From Janthinobacterium lividum (GTDB lineage: Bacteria; Pseudomonadota; Gammaproteobacteria; Burkholderiales; Burkholderiaceae_D), in NCBI RefSeq assembly GCF_023509035.1, contig NZ_CP075583.1, positions 2,728,001 through 2,792,000 of the forward strand: a DNA stretch of 64,000 nt, read 5' to 3'. Each line of letters starts with the position of its first letter. Positions within the stretch are counted from its first letter, which is position 1. Below the pieces are notes generated by a model. It was not told the origin of the DNA, ran no database searches, and was given only the letters and a program-made list of their open reading frames with translations. Positions 18,808 through 28,473 of the stretch are shown here, piece by piece. Made by a program: the position numbers and the translations under genes.

Positions 18808-20072
18808 GGTGCGCTCCGAGGTTTGCCTGCATCAAAGCCATAGCCATTGTTGCGGCTAATGTTGTGTTCTATCGCCTCGACCGCTTCGTCGAGCGCATCG
18901 GCCGCATCTTTGCCGCTACGAATGTCAGCCATGGCCTTTTCAAAAGCGGACGACATGGCCGGATAGCCTGGGGTCGCCGGCCGTGTTACCGCATAGCGCC
19001 GGGCGAATTCGAAATAGAGGCGCCAGTCACCGCCTGGACGATAATGTTCGGTCATAGCGGCACTCTCGACCGTTACTGGCACCAGGCCCGTGGCGCGCGA
19101 CGCTTCGGCAATTTCGGGTGTCGAGATCAAGTGCGTCAGGAAGGCTGCCGCGCCATCAGCCTGTCGACAGGTGCGCGTAATACCCCACTGCCAGGTTCCG
19201 GCGCCTATTTTTGGACCATCGCCGAAATCGGGTGGTGGCATGACCAGCAGGTCATCGCCGAATCGTTCGCTGTATTCGCGCGCCTTCCAGGATCCCGTAT
19301 AGTGAAAGAGTGTCCGTTCTTGCTCGAAGGCCCGGTCGTCCGCAGGGTTGCGCTCGGCCAGCTTGTCCTTGAACAGGCGACCATAGTAACGGCCCACGCG
19401 AATGGCAGCATCGCTGTTGAGCATACCGTCCACTCGCAGGTAACTGCTACGGTCTATCAGATCCGTTCCGGCGCTTTGCAGCCATGGCGAGAAGGCGTAG
19501 CTGGACCATTCGCCCTTGAACCTGCCGTTCAAATCCAGCGGAAAACGATAGCGCCCGCTTTGCTTGGCCTTGAGCAAGATGGTGTGAAATTCGGCAGCCG
19601 TATAGGGATGCTCCAGTGTGGCGGCACGCACGCCGAGTGCTTCGATCTGACTGCGGCGGGAAAAGAGCGCCAGCGCGACGTCGAACTGTCCGACGCTATA
19701 CAGTTTGCCTTTATACGAACCACGTCCACCTTCCAGCAGGCGCTTCACGGCATCTGTCGGCAGCAGGGTATCGAGAGGCTGCACATGTCCAGCCCAGGCA
19801 AAGTTAGGCACAGTCGGTTGGTCCATCGCAATGATGCATGGCAGTTGGCCGACCATTGAGGCGGCCGTAATCGATTCAGTGTACGAGCCCTGGGGAATGG
19901 CTTCAACCACCACTTTCCAGCGCTGCTGCGAACGATTGAAACGCTCGACGGCAGCCCGGCCTGCCGCCATTTCAACATCACCCGTATCATGGCGCCATAA
20001 TCTGATCTCTTGAGGTGCGCCCCATGCTGGCGCCGTCAAGACCGCCAGCACCACAGCCAACGCGGGCCTCAC
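18804..20072 (-). CDS. Extracellular sugar-binding protein of ABC importer
   Basis: 422 residues, solute-binding family 1. A signal peptide ends near 'LTAPAWGAPQ', and the mature protein has the alternating alpha/beta layout of MalE-like proteins ('VVVEAIPQGSYTESITAASM', 'PCIIAMDQPTVPNFAWAG'). It should capture the oligosaccharide in the periplasm and deliver it to the MalF/MalG pair. Its start overlaps the lacI stop by 4 bp, so binding protein and repressor are co-expressed. Confidence 0.93.
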   Translation of the reverse strand: MRPALAVVLAVLTAPAWGAPQEIRLWRHDTGDVEMAAGRAAVERFNRSQQRWKVVVEAIPQGSYTESITAASMVGQLPCIIAMDQPTVPNFAWAGHVQPLDTLLPTDAVKRLLEGGRGSYKGKLYSVGQFDVALALFSRRSQIEALGVRAATLEHPYTAAEFHTILLKAKQSGRYRFPLDLNGRFKGEWSSYAFSPWLQSAGTDLIDRSSYLRVDGMLNSDAAIRVGRYYGRLFKDKLAERNPADDRAFEQERTLFHYTGSWKAREYSERFGDDLLVMPPPDFGDGPKIGAGTWQWGITRTCRQADGAAAFLTHLISTPEIAEASRATGLVPVTVESAAMTEHYRPGGDWRLYFEFARRYAVTRPATPGYPAMSSAFEKAMADIRSGKDAADALDEAVEAIEHNISRNNGYGFDAGKPRSAP

Positions 20073-21106
20073 CGTTTATCCTTGGCCGCCGTACGGGAAG
20101 GAGGGGCACTGACGGTGCCGCGCATGACTGGTACGCACGGAACGTGGATCGTTGCGGCTTCTTGCGGCGGTTGCTCCAGCGCAAAGCGTCCCGACAACTC
20201 GCCAATTTCACGGTAGGGCAGGGCGACCGTCGTCAGACCCGGATCGAGCGCTTCGGAAATCAATCGGAAATCATCGAAGCCAACAATTGAGACATCGGCA
20301 GGTACGCGCAAGCCCCGCCGTTGCAATATAAAGATGACGCGCATGGCCATCTTGTCATTGCCGCACAAGATTGCCGTGGGGCGGTTCGCTTTGGCAAACA
20401 GGCGGTCGACTGCGTCGGATAGGTGGGAGAATTCGTCTGCATCGGCCTCGTCCGCACCATGGATCAGCCATTCCGCGTCGGGAGTGACACCATGTTCGCG
20501 CATGGCCCGGTGAAAGCCGCGCAAGCGCAATTCAGTCGCCACCATGCCCTGGATCAGCTGCAGGAAGGCGATTTTGCGGTGGCCGGCTTGCAGGACGATC
20601 TGCGCAGCCGCATAGCCGCCTCCTTCGTCGTCCGGGACAACCTGGGTGTAGCGTCCCGCCGCCTCATAGCAGTTGGCCAGCACGGCGGGCGTGCCGCCCA
20701 TCAGCGGTGCGAGCTCCACCTGCCGGTGAAACGGCGTGGCGTACAGGATGGCTTCCACGCGGCGCTCGCGCATATCGGCCACCAGCCGACTGGCGATGGC
20801 GGCGCTTCCTCCCGTCTCGCCAATCAGCATCACCTTGCCGAGCTGTTCGCAGACGAGTTGAATACCTTTGATGATTTCGGACGAATCAGGGGTAGTCGTC
20901 AGCCGTTCGGCGATGACCGCCACCAGGCCGGTCGGTCGCCCACGCAGCATGCGCGCCGCTGCCGAGGGCGTGAATTCCAGGCTGCGCATCGCCAGTTCAA
21001 TGCGTTCACGGGTTTTTTCGGATACTTCGGTAGCGCCATTGAGCACGCGCGATACCGTCTTGATCGATACGCCCGCCTTCTCCGCCACATCATGAATCGT
21101 TGCCAC
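20069..21106 (-). CDS. LacI family repressor of the fructan locus
   Basis: 345 residues. The N-terminal HTH is 'ATIHDVAEKAGVSIKTVSRVLNG' in pattern, with the hinge helix after 'AARMLRG'. The periplasmic-binding-like effector domain follows ('GGYAAAQIVLQAGHRKIAF', 'PTAILCGNDKMAMRV', 'VSIVGFDDF'). It is the first gene of a tightly overlapping operon with the importer, and a copy of the 17-bp operator lies 53 bp upstream, so it is probably autoregulated. A sucrose- or fructose-type inducer is inferred from the glycosidases. Confidence 0.95.
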   Translation of the reverse strand: MATIHDVAEKAGVSIKTVSRVLNGATEVSEKTRERIELAMRSLEFTPSAAARMLRGRPTGLVAVIAERLTTTPDSSEIIKGIQLVCEQLGKVMLIGETGGSAAIASRLVADMRERRVEAILYATPFHRQVELAPLMGGTPAVLANCYEAAGRYTQVVPDDEGGGYAAAQIVLQAGHRKIAFLQLIQGMVATELRLRGFHRAMREHGVTPDAEWLIHGADEADADEFSHLSDAVDRLFAKANRPTAILCGNDKMAMRVIFILQRRGLRVPADVSIVGFDDFRLISEALDPGLTTVALPYREIGELSGRFALEQPPQEAATIHVPCVPVMRGTVSAPPSRTAAKDKR

Positions 21107-21158
21107 ACTGTCTCCTTGGTGCTGTTCTTATGTGCTGACTTTCGTTGTGCGACAGAAA

Positions 21159-21175
21159 ATGTCTAACGTTGTCAT
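21159..21175 (-). promoter_or_regulatory. LacI-type operator, copy C
   Basis: ATGACAACGTTAGACAT on the minus strand, in front of the lacI gene. It is an imperfect palindrome around ACGT. Confidence 0.75.
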
Positions 21176-21494
21176 TTGTATTTTTATGGTAAGCATTTCT
21201 GCGTACGGCGTCAACAGAAATGCAAAGGAAATGTGTTCTGCGCTATTTGTCTTCCAGCCGAAGGTTCTCTTGGGCGGGCCCGATACTACCGGATCGACAG
21301 CGTCGGATTGTCCCGTCGTATCGATGTTGGCGATACCTTCCGTCAAGACATTCAACGCGCGCGATTGCCTGAAATAAAGCGCTTAACGGCGCGGCAAGAT
21401 GTACCTGTCGCGCAACATACTGGCGCTGCTATGCCCCGCCCTGTGGCAGATTTTTCTGTTGACGGTAGTTGGCGGACTACTTATCATTCAAAAA

Positions 21495-21511
21495 ATGACA
21501 ACGTTAGACAT
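21495..21511 (+). promoter_or_regulatory. LacI-type operator, copy D
   Basis: ATGACAACGTTAGACAT on the plus strand, 75 bp before the GH32 gene at 21587. Confidence 0.75.
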
Positions 21512-21586
21512 TTCTGATCACTGGCGTACGAACAGCCTTCGAAAGGTCATGATTTCAACATAATAAATAGATAATGGAGACGTAGA

Positions 21587-23271
21587 ATGAGCCGCACAAT
21601 GATGACCCTTTTGACCTTTGGTGCCACAGTATTCAGCAGTGGATGCGCCGTGCAAGCGGATCTGTCTTCAGCAAATTACCAGCAAGCGTTCCGTCCGCAG
21701 CTATCCTATTCTCCTGCGCGCAACTGGATGAACGATCCCAATGGCCTGGTCTACTACGAAGGCGAATATCATCTTTTTATCAGTACAATCCGAACGGCAG
21801 TACTTGGGGCGATATGTCCTGGGGACACGCGGTCAGTCGCGATCTGATTCACTGGCAAGAATTGCCGCTGGCGCTGACGGTGGAGAAAGACGCGCAAGGA
21901 TCGGTGACGCAAATGTTTTTTTCCGGAAGTGTCGTGGTTGATCAGGCCAATACCAGCGGCCTGGGGCAACCAGGGCGGCCAGCCATGATTGCACTGTACA
22001 CCAGCGTCTATCCGCAGGCGCAGGAATTTGCCAATGGCAAATCAGTGCGCCCTGGCACGCAAGCGCAATCGTTGGCCTATAGCCTGGATCGTGGCCGCAG
22101 CTGGATTCAATACTCTGGCAATCCAGTGATCGCATTGCCACCTGCTCCGTATGCTGACGAATATCGAGAATTTCGCGATCCAAAAGTATTCTGGTACGCA
22201 CCCCAGAAAAAGTGGGTAATGGTGCTCGTTTTGCCGAACCAGCATAAAGCCTTGTTTTATACATCGCGTGATTTGCTGCACTGGGATTGGATGAGCGAAT
22301 TCGGTCCGGAGAATGCCGTAGGCGGCGCGTGGGAATGCCCTGATCTCATTGAGCTGCCAGTTGACGGCGATGTCTCCCGCAGTAAATGGGTGCTTGTGAT
22401 GAGCCTCAATCCTGGTGGGCCGGCGGGCGGCTCCGGAACACAGTATTTCGTCGGGACGTTTGACGGCACGACCTTCGCTTCGGATTCTCAGTCGCAGCAC
22501 TCCAGCAACAACATGTCCCGCGAACCATCGGTCACGACGGTCCGGCCGAGCGACCAGGTCCAATGGCTCGACTATGGGGCCGATTATTATGCCGCAGTCA
22601 GCTGGAACGGACTACCGGACGATCGAAGGATCATGATAGGCTGGATGAACAATTGGCTATACGGGCAGCAGGTGCCGACTGCGCCTTGGCGCAGCGCTCA
22701 ATCGGTACCACGCGAAGTGTCATTGCGTACCGTAGACGGCCGGGTACGACTTGTTCAGCAACCGGTTGCTGAATTGCAGCGTTTGCGTACGGACTTGCTC
22801 TACAAGGCAACGACGCTGAGCGTGCCAGCAGATGCGCAGTCCATGGAGCCGCAAATTCACAAAGGAGGGGCACTGGAGCTGGAAATGCAGTTGAAGCCCG
22901 GCAAGGCACGGCTTGCCGGCGTGCGATTGCATAATGGTGCTCAAGGTCAGAGAATCGACGTGGGATATGACCGCGAGCAAGGCGTGCTGTATCTGGACCG
23001 CAGCCACGCTGGCGATACTACATCGCTGACCGGATTTTCCAAACGGCAGGTCGCTCCGATGGCGCTGCGCGATGGTCAACTACGTTTGCGCATCCTATTC
23101 GATACTGCGTCAGTAACAGTCTTTGCAGGAGAGGGGGAGGCTGTGCTGAGCAGCCAGATATTCCCTGATCCTGCGACGCCAAGATTATCGCTATTTTCCC
23201 TGGGAGCTAGCGCCGAGGTGAAGGATATTAAGCTGTGGGCATTGTCTTCGATTTGGGGCGTGCCTAAGTAG
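21587..23271 (+). pseudogene. GH32 levanase/invertase, one frameshift
   Basis: When frame-corrected this is a 561-residue GH32 enzyme. It has a short export signal with a possible lipobox ('VFSSGC'), then the nucleophile motif WMNDPNG (Asp 50), 'FRDPKVFW' with the transition-state Asp, and 'WECPDLIEL' with the acid/base Glu. A C-terminal beta-sandwich follows. The frame breaks at T5 21774-21778. Adding one T restores '[16 protein letters not shown]', the invariant GH32 stretch, so a sequencing deletion is the simplest explanation. It would release fructose from levan, inulin or sucrose outside the cytoplasm. Operator copy D controls it. Confidence 0.85.
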
Positions 23272-23589
23272 TAGCATTGTGGAATGGGGGCGGCTCCAGC
23301 CCTGGTCGGCGGTAAATGCCGCCATGACTAGAACTGGAGCAAACACTTTAGAAGGGCGAATCGTTAAAAAAGTTGGGCTCTTCAATTACTGTATCGAAGT
23401 GTTAATTTGCACACGAAATTGATTCACGGATAAGACACAATCCTGCTCATCATATTGAGCGGGGAATTGGAGTGGTCGACATTGCATTTCTAGCTGCGTA
23501 GTACATCGCTGTTGCTCACACCGCTTTTGACCGGCAGCGTTTGGTCCATCCGATTCAGGTGGTGTCCCACCTGTGTAAGGCCGGCTATG
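23272..23589. other. Intergenic region, no confident gene
   Basis: A 318-bp stretch after the GH32 gene. Plus-strand 23505-23580 can be read as 'AFDRQRLVHPIQVVSHLCKAGY', which looks protein-like but is too short to assign; it may be a gene relic. No promoter or RNA was recognised. Confidence 0.3.
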
Positions 23590-23894
23590 TCACATGGAGT
23601 CCATCGCCATCATGAAGCGTGTGGTGCTTGATGCCAGCCTAAGCGGCAGGGCCTTCTGATAAGTCTCTGATGCCACAAACGCCTCGTAATCTTCTCTCGA
23701 TTTAAACTTGAACAACATCAGATGGTCGGCGGGCTGTGTGCCTTCGTAGATTTTTGGGTTGCCATCTACCGAGAGGCCCTCAAGCTCGAAGCCCGCGTCC
23801 GTGAATTCCTGCATCGCCCGCCCCCGAGTTCCGCATGCTTTCCATCGCCGACGTGATCGTGCATTTCGACTGCACCAACAATATAAATCGACAT
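23590..23894 (-). pseudogene. DUF1330/NIPSNAP-like small protein, frameshifted
   Basis: ATG 23894 (AAGGAG upstream) opens 'MSIYIVGAVEMHDHVGDGKHAELGG'. A second frame continues 'MQEFTDAGFELEGLSVDG', then 'HLMLFKFKSREDYEAFV' and 'YQKALPLRLASSTTRF'. Joining needs one base in the G/C run near 23815-23826. The result is a ferredoxin-like-fold protein of about 100 residues, of the kind annotated DUF1330 or antibiotic-monooxygenase-like. The role is unknown. As in the other broken genes here, both halves look conserved. Confidence 0.6.
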
Positions 23895-24116
23895 TTCTTA
23901 CTCCTTAGCTTGTTGACCGGATTTACACCGTACCTGAGTCCGTGGCAGTTTTAGTTGGTGCAGGAGTACGGCAGCAGGCTCTCGGTCAAAAGACCTGCGC
24001 CGCATGGTCCAGTTCCCCGCCACCTTCGCGGAGGCGCGGATTGTCGTATATCCCTGATACGACAATGGAGCTGGACGCACTACATTGCCTTGATCCCCTT
24101 GAAAGACGCGCTCCAA

Positions 24117-25103
<987 letters not shown>

Positions 25104-25295
25104 CTATCTGGGTTAAATGTGTCAACAACGGCTGAGACCTGCAGAGTGACCAGGATCCAGCCGGCGATGGAGGTCCGGAGGCGGCCAAAGCTGCCAACCG
25201 GATCGGTCGTCAGCTTTCAGCGCGCGACTTCGCGAATGATCCTAATGGGCGGCATTGGCGGGAAACTCGTCCTCGTGCCCTGAGGCGGTCGGGGA

Positions 25296-25634
25296 TTAAA
25301 GGGGACGGAGGCAATCAAGCCTTCCTTTCCTGCGTCGGATTAATTGCCTCCGTCCCCTGGTACCACTCAGTGCGGGAAGACCCGTGCACAATTGGCGCTC
25401 GACGTAGACAGTGTCACCGTCTACCCCGCACGAAATCACATCCCACTTGGCCTTCGATGTCTTCGGGAAGAAGGCTCCGAAATAGTCCCGGATGACTTCT
25501 CTGCCCACCATCGCGGGGTCTGGGAATTTGAGGAAATACTGACCGTCGGGAGTGAAGCACACTCCGAGTTTCACTGCGTCACGTTCATTGACTGCACCGA
25601 GGAACCTGCTTATGATGTCTGGTACCGTTGCCAT
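25296..25634 (-). pseudogene. SnoaL/limonene-epoxide-hydrolase-like protein, 3' end replaced by a repeat
   Basis: ATG 25634 starts 'MATVPDIISRFLGAVNERDA', followed by 'CFTPDGQYFLKFPDPAMVG' and 'YFGAFFPKTSKAKWDVIS', an NTF2/SnoaL-like cone fold. At 'YVERQLCTGLPALSGT' (near residue 93) the frame runs into the inverted repeat at 25301-25357 and ends in junk ('RGRRQLIRRRKGRLDCLRPL'). About 112 residues remain where the family has 120-150. The C-terminal strands appear to be lost to insertion of the repeat. Confidence 0.6.
25301..25357. repeat. REP-like inverted repeat
   Basis: GGGGACGGAGGCAAT (25301-25315) is exactly complementary to ATTGCCTCCGTCCCC (25343-25357), separated by 27 bases. Such GGGGACGGAGGCAAT hairpins resemble the REP/RAYT-type palindromes of proteobacterial genomes. 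This is from memory and no second copy is seen here. It interrupts the SnoaL-like gene. Confidence 0.6.
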
Positions 25635-25775
25635 GGTTAAACCACCCTTCGTTTGGTTGATAAGCCCTTTCGCCAAGCGCAAATCCTCGCAGGAAAAAAT
25701 CTTACGTTCCAGTCTTGAATTGGCATCATACGCCAAATTTGGCACTGAGTGTCAATCAGATGGACTATAACAAAC

Positions 25776-26384
25776 ATGGAAAAAACAAAAAGTTTAGGTA
25801 CGCCTTTGCAGCGGCTGAAGAGCGATGCGGTCTCCGCCTCGATCGCCGCATGTGCGTTGGCGCTGTTCGACGAAAAAGGGTTCGACAGCGTAACCGTCGA
25901 TGAGATCGCCGCTGCAGCCGGCATCTCCCGGCGCAGCTTTTTTCGCTACTTTTCGACCAAGGAGGACGCCGTGGTGGGAACCCACGTGGCGTTCGGACCG
26001 AGGGTCGTGGCCGCATTCGCTGCTCGTCCGTCGAGCGAGGGAGTATGGACATCGTTGCGGCAGGCATTCGAAGTGATTGCCGACAAGGTCGCCGAGGATC
26101 CCGAAGCCGCCGCCCGGACGATGCGGGTCGTCGATACCACGGCGAGTTTGCGCGCCCACAATATGGAGAAGCATAGCCTCTGGGCGGTCGATCTCACCCC
26201 GGAAGTCGCCAAGCGGCTCGGCGATGTCGAGAATCATCGCACCGAAGCCGCCGCCCTGGTCTATTCCTCCCTCGCTTGCCTTGATGTCGCGCTGTCGCGA
26301 TTTGCACGTGATCCCCATGCGGCGCCGATATACCAGTTGCTCGACGAGGCATTCGGTGCGCTTGCCGCGCATTGCAGGGGCTGA
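25776..26384 (+). CDS. TetR family transcriptional regulator
   Basis: A 202-residue regulator of the mycofactocin/AcrR-like subgroup. The HTH reads 'FDSVTVDEIAAAAGISRRSF', then 'FRYFSTKEDAVVG'. The FFRYF/STKED pattern and C-terminal domain resemble actinobacterial-style TetR proteins. ATG 25776 is preferred to an upstream in-frame start since it begins 'MEKTKSLGTPLQRLK'. It diverges from the damaged SnoaL-like gene and is perhaps its former regulator. Confidence 0.9.
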   Translation: MEKTKSLGTPLQRLKSDAVSASIAACALALFDEKGFDSVTVDEIAAAAGISRRSFFRYFSTKEDAVVGTHVAFGPRVVAAFAARPSSEGVWTSLRQAFEVIADKVAEDPEAAARTMRVVDTTASLRAHNMEKHSLWAVDLTPEVAKRLGDVENHRTEAAALVYSSLACLDVALSRFARDPHAAPIYQLLDEAFGALAAHCRG

Positions 26385-26949
26385 GGCGCGTTCGGCGCGT
26401 GCAAGGCTACCCGGATGCCGGGTTATGCAGCGGTGGGTTCCGGAACAGCAAGTCCTGTTCCGTTCCGAGCGGTTGACCGCGACCCGCTATGGGCGGGTAA
26501 CCGTATAGCGTTTAACTCCGTGTCATCATGCGTTGCAAATTCCCCTCCATTGAGGGTGGGCATCATCTGATTATCAGCAGGGATCAATGGCTGCTCGCCA
26601 TATAGATTAAAGGTGACGCTGCGTTAGGCCAACACTAGCATCCTGGGCCGCAGCCGGCACCGCATGGTGCGCGTCGAACGCTAGCTTGTAGCTGCCACTT
26701 GACTGGCGCCCCTATTCATGTGCGCAGGGAGGGGCAACGCGGCGTCGATAGTTTCGGTTGCCATCACCGTTTCGCTTTCGAAACCTACACCAAATAGCGT
26801 TGGTTTCAACCTCCAGTCACGTATATCCAGCGATGCGGGAGCTTAAAAGTCACCGCATGGTTAATGCCAATGAAGTGTTGAGATGTGCTGCCTGGCCTAT
26901 TTTAAAGTGCTGGGTGCAGGCAAAGCAAAAATGGTATATGATGATCGTC
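26385..26949. other. Intergenic region with tandem hairpins
   Basis: A 565-bp gene-free gap. After the tetR stop come ACCCGG/CCGGGT (26409-26423, 3-nt loop), then a perfect 8-bp stem CGGAACAG/CTGTTCCG (26441-26462), then a weaker CTAT...ATAG hairpin near 26490-26512. No T-run follows. They may act as terminators or be the remains of a repeat. Nothing else was recognised. Confidence 0.4.
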
Positions 26950-27546
26950 ATGCAAAAGAAATATACCAAAAGCGCAGTCAGGAGTCGCAAAGAAATTTCG
27001 CACGATCGCATCGTCGAGGTGGCGGCGCGTGCAATCCGTCGTAGCGGCTATGATGGTACCGGCGTGGCGGACATCATGAAGGAGGCCGGTCTGACGCACG
27101 GAGGCTTCTACGCGCACTTCGCATCGCGCGATGCTTTGTTGGTCGAGGCAGGCGATCGAGCGTGTGCGGATTCGGTTGCGTTGGCGTCGCGTGTTGTGGC
27201 GGCAGCGCCACCCGGACAGGCGCTGCAAGCGATCATGCAGGCCTATCTGTCACCTGAACATATCAGTGCGATTGAGACAGGGTGTCCGGTCTCGGCGTTG
27301 GGATCGGAAATGCCACGCCAGTCACCTGAAGTGCGGCATGCCGCCACCTTGCACATCAAGGAGATGATCGATCTGATTGCGCGCCAGTTACCTGACTGGG
27401 GCAAGCAGCAGACGCATGAACAGGCAATGGCGCTGCTATGTGCGCTGATCGGTACCACCATGATAGCGCGCGCGGTCGACGATCCGGCACTGTCTGAGGC
27501 ATTGCGGGCTGCTACGATGAAACAATTTACCCCTGCGGCCGAATAA
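26950..27546 (+). CDS. TetR family transcriptional regulator of the catabolic operon
   Basis: 198 residues. The HTH 'YDGTGVADIMKEAGLTHGGF' followed by 'YAHFASRDALLVEAGDRA' marks the TetR subgroup that often represses neighbouring SDR/oxidoreductase genes. The C-terminal domain has 'TGCPVSALGSEMPRQSPEVR', typical of that subgroup. ATG 26950 gives 'MQKKYTKSAVRSRKE'. An ATATGAT half-site like the downstream palindrome occurs just before this start, suggesting autoregulation. It reads in the same direction as the SDR-thiolase operon, separated by a terminator and the palindrome. Confidence 0.9.
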   Translation: MQKKYTKSAVRSRKEISHDRIVEVAARAIRRSGYDGTGVADIMKEAGLTHGGFYAHFASRDALLVEAGDRACADSVALASRVVAAAPPGQALQAIMQAYLSPEHISAIETGCPVSALGSEMPRQSPEVRHAATLHIKEMIDLIARQLPDWGKQQTHEQAMALLCALIGTTMIARAVDDPALSEALRAATMKQFTPAAE

Positions 27547-27564
27547 GCATTTCGGCTTTTTTTT
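27538..27564 (+). terminator. Rho-independent terminator overlapping the tetR stop codon
   Basis: GCCGAA (27538-27543) pairs with TTCGGC (27551-27556), followed by eight Ts. The stem includes the last codons of tetR, so tetR mRNA ends before the operon promoter. Confidence 0.75.
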
Positions 27565-27569
27565 GAAAC

Positions 27570-27593
27570 AAAATATGATGCGTATCATATTTT
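27570..27593. promoter_or_regulatory. TetR-type operator, perfect palindrome
   Basis: AAAATATGAT (27570-27579) and its exact complement ATCATATTTT (27584-27593) flank GCGT. It is 51 bp upstream of the SDR start and directly after the tetR terminator, the position expected for a repressor site at the operon promoter. Confidence 0.7.
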
Positions 27594-27644
27594 AATGCAG
27601 CAAGCTGGCCAGCAAGCCATTTTTAACCCCTGAGAGGAACAACA

Positions 27645-28442
27645 ATGTCTACATCTTCCCGAAAAACTGCAGTGATCACCGGCGCCTCGTCGGGGATAGG
27701 TGCGGTGTATGCCGACCGTTTCGCCCAACGCGGCTATGACTTGGTACTGGTTGCCAGGCGCGGAGAGCGCCTGCAATCGCTGGCCACTACGATTGCTACG
27801 ACGCATGGGGTAAGAGTCACGCCACTTGTCGCCGACTTGGCGACGGACGAGGGTCAAGCCAGCGTGGCGGAAGTGCTGGCGACCAATCCGGCGGTAAGCG
27901 TATTGGTCAACAACGCCGGCATTGCACGGTTGGCTCCGATCGCTGGCGGCGCGCTGCAAGATTCCATAGCGCAAATTGCGCTGAACATCACCGCGTTGAC
28001 GCGCTTGGCGCACGCAGCCTTGCCGGGAATGAAAGCGCGGAACGAAGGCTTGATCATTAATGTCTCCTCGGCACTGGCGCTGCATTCCTTGCCGATCAGT
28101 GCAGTGTACAGCGGCACCAAAGCGTTTGTTCTGAGTTTCAGCCGTGGGCTGCAGCAGGAATTGCTAGGCACTGCAGTAACGGTGCAGGTCGTGCTTCCGG
28201 CGGCCACGGCCACTGAGGTCTGGGACCAGTCCGGCGTACCGCTGGCCACGCTGAATCCCGATACCGTCATGTCGACAGGCGCGATGGTAGATGCCGCGCT
28301 GTCCGCGCTCGACAAGGGCGAAAGTATGACCTTGCCTGCAGTGGCCGACGTCGCCGTCATCGAACGTTTTGAAGCGGCGCGTGCCGAACTTTTTTCCAGC
28401 ACCAATACCGGCAAGGTCGCACCGCGATTGCTGCCGGCCTGA
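27645..28442 (+). CDS. SDR family oxidoreductase
   Basis: A 265-residue short-chain dehydrogenase of the DltE-like group. It has 'VITGASSGIGAVYADRFAQRG' for the nucleotide loop, 'LVNNAGIA', Ser in 'INVSSALA' and catalytic Tyr/Lys in 'YSGTKAF'. It is the first gene of the operon, with a GAGAGGAAC ribosome site. It should interconvert a carbonyl and an alcohol in the pathway served by the two ene-reductases and the thiolase. Substrate unknown. Confidence 0.92.
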   Translation: MSTSSRKTAVITGASSGIGAVYADRFAQRGYDLVLVARRGERLQSLATTIATTHGVRVTPLVADLATDEGQASVAEVLATNPAVSVLVNNAGIARLAPIAGGALQDSIAQIALNITALTRLAHAALPGMKARNEGLIINVSSALALHSLPISAVYSGTKAFVLSFSRGLQQELLGTAVTVQVVLPAATATEVWDQSGVPLATLNPDTVMSTGAMVDAALSALDKGESMTLPAVADVAVIERFEAARAELFSSTNTGKVAPRLLPA

Positions 28443-28473
28443 TTCACATTTACTCCTACAATGAAAGATAAAC

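Larger units (their letters stand above)
21107..21586. promoter_or_regulatory. Divergent promoter region between lacI operon and GH32 gene
   Basis: A 480-bp gap holding two identical 17-bp operators (21159-21175 and 21495-21511) in opposite orientation, one next to each divergent gene and 336 bp apart. That spacing would allow DNA looping by a tetrameric LacI-type repressor. No convincing gene lies between them. Confidence 0.7.

Noticed and set aside
12250..21106. A second, separate sugar ABC system
   Set aside because: Only one ATPase, one binding protein and one permease pair are present. The ATPase lies apart from the permeases but belongs to the same locus.
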